51,747 nt of DNA, from positions 1 through 51,747 of the forward strand of contig JBGSKV010000028.1 in the NCBI GenBank assembly GCA_041740975.1, in the 5' to 3' direction. Positions within the stretch are counted from its first letter, which is position 1, and every line of letters starts with the position of its first letter. The notes under the pieces were generated by a model, which searched no databases, was not told where the DNA came from, and was given only the letters and a program-made list of their open reading frames with translations. Both the position numbers and the translations under genes were made by a program. Source of the stretch: JBGSKV01 sp041740975. Its GTDB lineage: Bacteria > Bdellovibrionota_B > Oligoflexia > Oligoflexales > JALZUQ01. This document shows positions 45,901 to 51,747 of this stretch, in pieces.

Positions 45901-46164
45901 TTATTCTGAGATCTTTTTATTACGACGATTGGCCTCTAACTCACATTCGGATCGAGTACTGGTAACAAACGTCTCCGAGTCGCCATATGGGTTTTTATAT
46001 TCTATACAAACGTAGTGAGCTGGCCAGCGATCTGTCGGCGAATCGACGTAATACAAGGCGTCTTTTGCAAGCTTCGGTTTGAGCGGATCGGATTCTTTTT
46101 CCTGTATTTTCGAATCACAACCAAATATAAAAATCGCTGTCAATAATACTAATAATTTTTTCAA
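45901..46164 (-). CDS. small lipoprotein, TTG start
   Basis: 87 residues: MKKLLVLLTAIFIFGCDSK... with lipobox FGC. I choose TTG at 46164-46162 because GGAGG lies 7 bases upstream and the longer frame (from 46188) adds residues before the signal peptide. The TTG overlaps the upstream stop as TTGA, so translation is coupled. Mature part has one Cys pair (YVCIEY, SECELE). Unknown function. Confidence 0.7.
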   Translation of the reverse strand: MKKLLVLLTAIFIFGCDSKIQEKESDPLKPKLAKDALYYVDSPTDRWPAHYVCIEYKNPYGDSETFVTSTRSECELEANRRNKKISE

Positions 46165-46607
46165 AGTCCAACCTCCACCGACGCACAAACTTTATTTTTG
46201 CAAGCAGCTGTGATATCAGATTGATTCCACCAGCCGCATTGAACTTTACCGCATTCTCTATAGATATTATTTTTGAGTGAAGTTAACTGCGAATAAAATC
46301 CTTCGATATATTTTACGTAACCATTGGAAAATGCCGATTTAGGTCGAGGACAAATATTTAGCGAGATGATATTGATCTGGCAATCTGCATCGATATTACA
46401 GCTGTTGCCAGGAGAGCCAGAGTTTATTTTGGCAATAAGTTTATTTAAGTCTTTTTCTGCGGTTGAGCAATCCGCGGCCTTAGCTAAACCAGCAGCCTGA
46501 TCACCGGGAGAGCTAGAAATTTCGACATTGGTTTGAGTCGACATTTTCTCTTCGCTACAACCAGACACTAATAAAAGTACTGATAAAAAGACTAGCTTCA
46601 TTTGCAT
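46161..46607 (-). CDS. lipoprotein with paired cysteines, unknown function
   Basis: 148 residues from the ATG at 46607, with GGGGA 5 bases upstream; the TTG four codons earlier (46619) is less likely. Signal MQMKLVFLSVLLLVSGCSEE. Mature chain contains eight Cys in the second half (DCSTA, NSCNI, ADCQI, NICPR, RECGK, VQCGWW, ACKNK, VCASV), so probably a compact disulfide-rich domain. Coupled to the 87-residue lipoprotein after it. Confidence 0.72.
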   Translation of the reverse strand: MQMKLVFLSVLLLVSGCSEEKMSTQTNVEISSSPGDQAAGLAKAADCSTAEKDLNKLIAKINSGSPGNSCNIDADCQINIISLNICPRPKSAFSNGYVKYIEGFYSQLTSLKNNIYRECGKVQCGWWNQSDITAACKNKVCASVEVGL

Positions 46608-46757
46608 GAAATTCCCCAATTGTTATAACGTTGTCATTTACAATATCGGCATATGCAGTTTTCAAAGTGATGTTATGGGTAGTATTTTCGTATTCTGGTG
46701 TATTCAGGACGTTAAAAAGCGATGTATGAGAGCTGGATCTCTTAAATTAGTGAACCC

Positions 46758-47000
46758 GGGGACACCCGACTGATTACGAATGAAAGTCATGTACGAATGT
46801 GTCGCGTCCCCACATACGATTGTGCATTTTAAATGCGTTACTTTCGACGCCGCAAGTAACGCTTAAATTTTAGCTTCCGCCCATGCTTTTCTTTCAATCG
46901 CTAAACGTAACAGCAATTACATTAAATTTTTACTTTGACGCTTAAACTATAGAATTCAATGAAATGGTCTTGATAAACCCGTAATCAGTCGGTTGACCCC
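46758..47000. mobile_element. 243-bp MITE-like element with 21-bp terminal inverted repeats
   Basis: 46758-46778 and 46980-47000 are inverted copies with 19 of 21 bases matching (core CGACTGATTACG). The inside is A/T-rich, has no ORF, and holds a 9-bp hairpin GCGTTACTT (46835-46843) with AAGTAACGC (46854-46862) plus a second GTGTCGCGTCCCC end-like block near 46799-46811. The GGGGAC start resembles REP-type transposase-linked termini. No transposase nearby. The rest of 46608-47176 outside this element and the 47023-47094 repeat shows nothing recognisable. Confidence 0.6.
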
Positions 47001-47022
47001 AGATAAAAAGTAAGGCAAAAAA

Positions 47023-47094
47023 CGTACCGCATCCGAAAGCGCCGAAGGCGCGTCAGTGATCTTTCGGGAAAACATCGACAGGTGATATTGGCCA
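47023..47094. repeat. ~72-bp dispersed repeat, copy B
   Basis: Direct copy of 45819-45882 with an 8-base block that creates a GCGCC-GAA-GGCGC hairpin and substitutions at a few positions. Lies in the 3' flank of the gene at 47177 on the minus strand, 22 bp beyond the MITE-like element. Confidence 0.85.
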
Positions 47095-47176
47095 GACTTG
47101 CGCGAAAAAAAATGATCTAAAAATTGCGTTCTTACTTGGAAACCCGAAGCGAAATGAATTTTGGTTTTACTTTGAC

Positions 47177-47827
47177 TCATGACGGCCGCGGGTTTCGAAC
47201 CAAATCCCAGGGCGCGGAAATAAGGACTCGATTCTTGCCATCTGCCCGATCGACGAAATAATTTACTGGAAAGCTTGGATCGAGTATGCCGTCCCAAAAC
47301 ATTCCCGAATTTTTTCCATCACCTAGGCTTCTCGCATTTTGCCGATGCGCTGCCCAGGCTGCATCACTAGGAAACTGGCTAAGTCTATTTTGATTGTTTT
47401 GAGGTTCGAACGCGACATCTCCTGAGTCTGTCACCATCACAATAACACCTTTATCATAAAGGAAAATTTCAACGCGAATCTCTTTCAAAGGATCGTGACT
47501 GTGGGCCCATTGGGCGGAATTTTCAAACAACTCCTGAGCAATAAAACCTGCCCAAGCAGGAGTATCGGAACCGAAAATGGGATCTATATCTATTCCAAGG
47601 ACTTTGGCCCTTTTCTCAACTGCGGACTCGATTTTGGCCGCCAGTCGCTTCCCTCGCTCTCGCCAATCGTTGCTTAGCTCCGGGGTAGGCAAGATTTCGT
47701 AGTAAATAGGCTGCCGCCCTTGTGCATTGGCAAGGAGAGCGACGCACGGCTTTTTCGTGGCCGCGAGCAGGAAAGGCAGGAGAATCGCGATCATCACAAA
47801 ATGAACAAATCTTCGCACTACTGCCAT
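47177..47827 (-). CDS. exported protein with GHKL (HATPase)-like motifs
   Basis: 216 residues. Hydrophobic signal or anchor (FVMIAILLPFLLAA, about 10-23). The core looks like a GHKL ATPase: N-box-like E99-L-F-E-N103, a G1-like VTDSGD (D134-S-G136, without the second Gly), and a G2-like G169-D-G-K-N-S-G175, then two final strands. Those motifs belong to cytoplasmic histidine kinases, RsbW and MutL; an exported one would meet no ATP. It may be a non-nucleotide-binding derivative or a membrane-anchored cytoplasmic protein with N-in topology. Similarity is by motif shape only. Confidence 0.6.
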   Translation of the reverse strand: MAVVRRFVHFVMIAILLPFLLAATKKPCVALLANAQGRQPIYYEILPTPELSNDWRERGKRLAAKIESAVEKRAKVLGIDIDPIFGSDTPAWAGFIAQELFENSAQWAHSHDPLKEIRVEIFLYDKGVIVMVTDSGDVAFEPQNNQNRLSQFPSDAAWAAHRQNARSLGDGKNSGMFWDGILDPSFPVNYFVDRADGKNRVLISAPWDLVRNPRPS

Positions 47828-48017
47828 CCTAAAATTTGAGAAGGCTACTCAACAAATAACATTTATTCGTCACCAAAAAAAAGTGAAGAAGTGCCATTCT
47901 CCAGTAGAAACTTGGCCATTCTAACAGATCCTTTATGCGATGTAAGCGGCGCTTGAATCTCTTGGGATGAAGAATGCCTCGCTCAGGATAATGGCGCAGC
48001 CGATCAAAAAACTATTT

Positions 48018-48899
48018 TCAACTAGCTTTAGAGACTAGACTTTGCAGATAAGCTCCATACGAACTATTTTTAAGTTTTTCAGCGGACTCTGCTAATTTAT
48101 CGTTATTAATCCATCCCTGCCGCCATGCAATTTCTTCCGGACAACTGATCTTTAGACCTTGTCGTTCTTCAACGGCCGCAATAAAATCCGTCGCCTGAAC
48201 TAAGGATTCGTGTGTACCTGTGTCCAACCAAGCCGTTCCTCGTCCGAAAACTTCGAGATTGAGCTGATTTTGCTTCATATATTGGATATTAACGTCGGTG
48301 ATTTCAACTTCGCCGCGGTGAGATGGTTTTACACTTTTGGCAATTTCGAGAACTTGTTCGTCGTAAAAATATAGTCCCGTGACCGCGTAGTTCGAGCGTG
48401 GATTCTTAGGTTTTTCTTCTAAACTGATCGCTCGTCCGTCCGCCCCATGTTCGACGACGCCATAACGTTGCGGATCTTTGACATGATAACCAAAAATCGT
48501 CGCCCCTGACGTCCGCTGGTTGGCAGTTTTCAAAGTCGAAACTAATCCACTTCCGTAAAAAATATTGTCGCCCAGAATCAAACACGTGAGCTGATCTTTG
48601 ACGTAACTTTCACCCACAATAAAAGCATCAGCTAAGCCTCGGGGCTGATCCTGAGTTCTAATGTGAATGTCCATGCCCCACTGGGATCCATCCGACAACA
48701 GGCGCATATAATCATCTTCATCACGCGGTGTCGTGATAACCAAAACTTCCCGTATGCCGGCTAGCATTAAAGTTGCCAGGGGATAATAGATCATCGGTTT
48801 GTCGTAAACTGGCAGTAGCTGCTTGCTGATCGTCAAGGTAATGGGATAAAGGCGCGAGCCATTTCCTCCTGCCAAAATGATACCTTTGCGCTGTTTCAT
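48018..48899 (-). CDS. rmlA: glucose-1-phosphate thymidylyltransferase
   Basis: 293 residues. Nucleotidyltransferase start GIILAGGNGSRLYPIT, then KQLLPVYDKPMIYYPL, ILGDNIFYGSG, SLEEKPKNPRSNYAVTGLYFYD and TAWLDTGTHESL, all typical of RmlA/RfbA. It makes dTDP-glucose from glucose-1-phosphate and dTTP. Start overlaps the rmlB stop (ATGA). Last gene of a three-gene operon. Confidence 0.96.
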   Translation of the reverse strand: MKQRKGIILAGGNGSRLYPITLTISKQLLPVYDKPMIYYPLATLMLAGIREVLVITTPRDEDDYMRLLSDGSQWGMDIHIRTQDQPRGLADAFIVGESYVKDQLTCLILGDNIFYGSGLVSTLKTANQRTSGATIFGYHVKDPQRYGVVEHGADGRAISLEEKPKNPRSNYAVTGLYFYDEQVLEIAKSVKPSHRGEVEITDVNIQYMKQNQLNLEVFGRGTAWLDTGTHESLVQATDFIAAVEERQGLKISCPEEIAWRQGWINNDKLAESAEKLKNSSYGAYLQSLVSKAS

Positions 48900-49972
48900 G
48901 CGGCTCCTCGTCGTGACATGGGCGATGCCGATTCATTCAGTTTGGCAGCTCGATCCAGAACTGCTTGGCACCATTGGTTTTGCTGCTCGAAATACCAAGT
49001 GACTGTTTTGCGGATTCCGGACTCGAAACTTTCTTTCGGTCGAAATCCTAATTCATTATAAATTTTATTTGGATTAATAGCGTAGCGAAAATCATGACCT
49101 GGTCGATCCGTTACGAAGCTTATGAGATCCTTGTGTGCCCCAGCTTCAGGACGAAGCTCATCCAGAATCGAACACACTTGTCCTATCACATCAATATTTC
49201 TTTGTTCGCCACGCGTCCCAATATTGTAAGTCTCTCCGACTTTACCTTTATTAAGAACCAGCATCAGCGCGCGCACATGATCGTCGACATAGATCCAGTC
49301 TCGAATATTCGTACCTGTCCCGTACACCGGAATGGGCTCACGTCGCAGGCCCTTCATGATGGCGAGGGGAATGAGTTTTTCGAGGTACTGAAAAGGACCA
49401 TAGTTGTTGCCGCAGTTTGTCGCCAGCGTCGGAAGTCCATAGGTATGATGCCAGGCCTGTACGAAATGATCCGAGGCAGCTTTCGAGGCAGAGTAAGGCG
49501 ATGTAGGACGGTAAGGTGTGGTTTCAGAAAATTCACCAGCGTCCGCAAGTGCACCGAAAACTTCGTCCGTGGAAACATGTAAAAACCGAAATGATTTTTT
49601 GCGAGACTCTTCTAAGTCACGGAAATATTCCGTCGCCGCTTGCAGCAAACTATAAGTTCCCACGACATTGGTCTGAAGGAATGCCGATGGTCCATCAATT
49701 GACCGATCCACATGTGATTCGGCTGCCAAATGCATGATCGCATCGGGTTTAAAATCACGCATCGCTTGGCGCACTTCGTCAAAGTCGCAAATGTCGATTT
49801 GTCTGAACTGATACTGTTTGGAAAGGTTTGCACCCGGCACTGATTCTTGATGTCCGGCATAGGTCAACTTGTCGATGTTGAGAACTTCGAAGCCGCCCTG
49901 TTTATCCGCCAATAAGTAGCGAATCAAAGCTGAACCAATAAATCCGTAGCCACCTGTGACGATGATTTTCAT
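48896..49972 (-). CDS. rmlB: dTDP-glucose 4,6-dehydratase
   Basis: 358 residues. Rossmann motif VTGGYGFIGS at the N terminus, catalytic Thr/Asp/Glu region HVSTDEVFG, and YSASKAASD with the YxxxK pair; also NYGPFQYLEKLIPL and RPGHDFRYAIN. It turns dTDP-glucose into dTDP-4-keto-6-deoxyglucose. 4-bp ATGA overlaps on both sides show tight coupling to wecE and rmlA. Confidence 0.97.
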   Translation of the reverse strand: MKIIVTGGYGFIGSALIRYLLADKQGGFEVLNIDKLTYAGHQESVPGANLSKQYQFRQIDICDFDEVRQAMRDFKPDAIMHLAAESHVDRSIDGPSAFLQTNVVGTYSLLQAATEYFRDLEESRKKSFRFLHVSTDEVFGALADAGEFSETTPYRPTSPYSASKAASDHFVQAWHHTYGLPTLATNCGNNYGPFQYLEKLIPLAIMKGLRREPIPVYGTGTNIRDWIYVDDHVRALMLVLNKGKVGETYNIGTRGEQRNIDVIGQVCSILDELRPEAGAHKDLISFVTDRPGHDFRYAINPNKIYNELGFRPKESFESGIRKTVTWYFEQQNQWCQAVLDRAAKLNESASPMSRRGAA

Positions 49973-51102
49973 GATTCTTTCCTAAAAAAACGCTCAATTT
50001 CTGCCAGAATTTGCGGAATTTTTTCGCTCACACCGTGATACATCGGCAGTCGCAATAATCGAGAGCTAAGTGAATCCGTATGTTTCATATCGCCAACGGT
50101 TCTGCCAATTTTTCGCCCAAAAGGTGAAGAATGAAGTGGAACGTAATGCGAAACAGCTTGGACATTATTTTCTTTGAGAAATTTTTGCAGACGCAAACTC
50201 TCATCGGCATTTCTGAGAACGATCACATACATATGAGCATTGTGTTCGGCATATTCCGGAATGATCTGACGCCTCAAAAAGCCCTTCTTTTCTAAGTCAG
50301 CGAGCCCGTCATGATACATCTGCCACGAATCCAATCGATTTTGATTGAGCTCTTGGCATTCTTCGAGCTGGCCCAAAAGAAAAGCCGAAGACAACTCACT
50401 CGGCAAAAATGACGATCCGACATCCACCCAGGTATATTTGTCCACTTCGCCTCGCATGAATTGTTTGCGATTGGTGCCCTTCTCGCGAATAATGTCGGCT
50501 CTGGCCGCATACTTTTGGTCGTTTATCAGGAGTGCCCCGCCTTCTCCCGCAATGATATTTTTGGTATAGTGAAAACTAAACGCACTCATGGCGCCGATCG
50601 TTCCCAAAGGACGGCTCTTATAGCGTGAACCGATGGCTTGTGCGCTATCTTCAATCAAACAAACCGAGTGTTGCTTGATAAGTTCTAGGATTGGATCCAT
50701 ATCGCAACTCACACCCGCATAATGCACGGCCAGCACAGCTTTCGTCTTGGCGCTGAAGGCATCTTTCATGGTCGTCGCATCGATATTGAATGTATCGGGG
50801 AGGACATCGACAAAAACAGGAGTTGCACCTCGTAACGCAAAGGCGTTGGCGCAAGATGAAAAGGTATAAGATGGCAAAATGACTTCGTCACCTTGCTTGA
50901 GATCACACAATAGTGCCGCTAACTCTAAACCTGCCGTACAAGAAGGCGTAAGCATGGCATGGGGAGCCCCGAGATTTTTTTGGAGCCATTCCAAACAGCG
51001 CTTGGAGTAAGGTCCATCACTCGCCAGTTGTGATTGGGACAAAATTTCTTGCACATATTTCTGCGAAAGCGGCGAGGCATAGGTTTTGGAAAAAGGTATC
51101 AC
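49969..51102 (-). CDS. wecE: dTDP-4-amino-4,6-dideoxygalactose transaminase (WecE-like)
   Basis: 377 residues from a GTG at 51102, chosen because the chain then begins MIPFSK like E. coli WecE (376 residues) and drops a 20-residue extension that starts with TTG. Family blocks: SCTAGLELAALL, LPSYTFSSCANAFALRG, VFVDVLPDTFNID, VHYAGVSCDMD, EDSAQAIGS, PLP-lysine SFHYTKNI, and REKGTNRKQFMRGEVDKYTW. It aminates the RmlB product at C4, giving a Fuc4N-type sugar nucleotide for surface polysaccharide. First gene of the wecE-rmlB-rmlA operon. Confidence 0.93.
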   Translation of the reverse strand: MIPFSKTYASPLSQKYVQEILSQSQLASDGPYSKRCLEWLQKNLGAPHAMLTPSCTAGLELAALLCDLKQGDEVILPSYTFSSCANAFALRGATPVFVDVLPDTFNIDATTMKDAFSAKTKAVLAVHYAGVSCDMDPILELIKQHSVCLIEDSAQAIGSRYKSRPLGTIGAMSAFSFHYTKNIIAGEGGALLINDQKYAARADIIREKGTNRKQFMRGEVDKYTWVDVGSSFLPSELSSAFLLGQLEECQELNQNRLDSWQMYHDGLADLEKKGFLRRQIIPEYAEHNAHMYVIVLRNADESLRLQKFLKENNVQAVSHYVPLHSSPFGRKIGRTVGDMKHTDSLSSRLLRLPMYHGVSEKIPQILAEIERFFRKES

Positions 51103-51223
51103 AGCACACTCGTCCGTTGAGTGAGTGAAACAAAAACCTCGTACGTCTCGATCCCTCAGCAAAGCTTCAGGGTGCGTGGATCATGTGGACGGGAGTCGTT
51201 TTATTGTACCAAATCCCCTAGTT

Positions 51224-51747
51224 CTAAGCCAGGTTAGGCCCTAGCCAGCGTTCAGCATCCGGGATACTCATGCCTTTGCGCCGTGCGTAGTCCTCGAGCT
51301 GGTCACGATGGATCTTGCCGATTCGAAAGTACTGGCTCTCAGGATGAGCGAAGTAGAATCCAGATACCGAACTCGCCGGCATCATCGCAAAACTTTCCGT
51401 TAGACTCACTCCGGCGGCCTTATCGGCATCCAGGAGCTGCCATATTTTGGATTTTTCGGTGTGGTCTGGACACGCGGGATAACCAGGCGCGGGGCGAATG
51501 CCACGGTACTTTTCGCCCAAGATCGCAGCTATATCTAAATTTTTATGTGTACCTTCATAGCCCCATATTCTGCGAATCTTCAAATGCAACATTTCCGCCA
51601 TCGCTTCGGCGATGCGATCGCCCAATGCCTTCACCAGAATGGCGCGGTAGTCATCTTGTTGGTCTTCGAAGTGCTTGGCATACTTCGCCACACCTTCACC
51701 AGCCGTTACCACAAAGGCACCAACATAATCAGTTCGACCCAATTCTT
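51224..51747 (-). CDS. metH: methionine synthase, C-terminal activation domain (partial)
   Basis: The frame runs off the window edge, so only the last ~174 residues are seen. They match the AdoMet-binding reactivation domain of cobalamin-dependent methionine synthase: IRRIWGYEG, RGIRPAPGYPACPDHTEK (the AdoMet-binding segment), SLTESFAMMPASSVSGFYFAHPESQYF and IHRDQLEDYARRKG. The stop is 61 bp from the wecE TTG extension. The 122 bp up to the wecE start contain no clear ORF. Confidence 0.95.
   Translation of the reverse strand, partial: ELGRTDYVGAFVVTAGEGVAKYAKHFEDQQDDYRAILVKALGDRIAEAMAEMLHLKIRRIWGYEGTHKNLDIAAILGEKYRGIRPAPGYPACPDHTEKSKIWQLLDADKAAGVSLTESFAMMPASSVSGFYFAHPESQYFRIGKIHRDQLEDYARRKGMSIPDAERWLGPNLA

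Noticed and set aside
1..51747. CRISPR arrays, tRNA or rRNA genes, prophage or integrase
   Set aside because: No regularly spaced repeats, no tRNA-like cloverleaf that I could recognise, and no integrase or phage structural gene among the ORFs.

Overview
The window reads as a chromosomal segment of a Gram-negative bacterium, most likely a member of the Bdellovibrionota (Bdellovibrionia/Oligoflexia). The basis is the mix of outer-membrane barrels, a very large number of lipoproteins of no clear family, an ELWxxDGT-repeat lipoprotein, a CHASE2-cyclase-PilZ sensor, a tesA-ybbA-ybbP operon, and mid-40s % G+C as judged by eye. Placement is an inference; there is no rRNA, tRNA or CRISPR in the window to anchor it.

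Layout. 1-458: non-coding repeats (a 19-bp inverted repeat and one copy of a ~200-bp structured repeat). 459-5903: divergent ELWxxDGT lipoprotein and CHASE2/cyclase/PilZ receptor. 6122-9039: four-gene operon of two thioredoxin-fold proteins, a DUF4266-type lipoprotein and a DUF3570-type barrel. 9105-12956: tesA-ybbA-ybbP. 13004-25070: FadL-like barrel, cardiolipin synthase, unknown lipoproteins, class-V aminotransferase, PQQ-type sugar dehydrogenase, a second GDSL esterase, a VWA lipoprotein and a porin. 25427-29410: nadA, a threonyl-tRNA synthetase without a TGS domain, and an AcuI-type reductase. 30659-34100: a reverse transcriptase preceded by a structured, pseudoknot-capable RNA candidate and translationally coupled to a 12-TM flippase-like protein. 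34127-37335: secreted phospholipase-D protein, a pilin, repeats, and an azurin whose copper-ligand cysteine is aspartate. 37422-45800: five consecutive lipoprotein genes, all with Lys right after the lipidated Cys. 45901-47827: small lipoproteins, a MITE-like element and an exported GHKL-like protein. 48018-51102: wecE-rmlB-rmlA sugar-nucleotide operon. The 3' end of metH closes the window.

The best candidate for an undescribed system is 30659-34100. The RNA candidate is bounded by a perfect 9-bp long-range stem and holds two interleaved 7-bp stems. The RT has YGDD but an unusual motif 4 and no maturase or endonuclease domain. Its last codons overlap the gene for a polytopic membrane protein with a possible GAF-like tail. 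This is the arrangement of a defence-type or signalling RT system, with the membrane protein as likely effector, but I cannot assign it to a named class. Other notable items are the natural Cys-to-Asp azurin (all ligand spacings identical to azurin), a terminator hairpin buried inside the signal-peptide codons of the gene at 44373, the Lys+2 lipoprotein cluster, and repeat elements that sit a few bases beyond stop codons.
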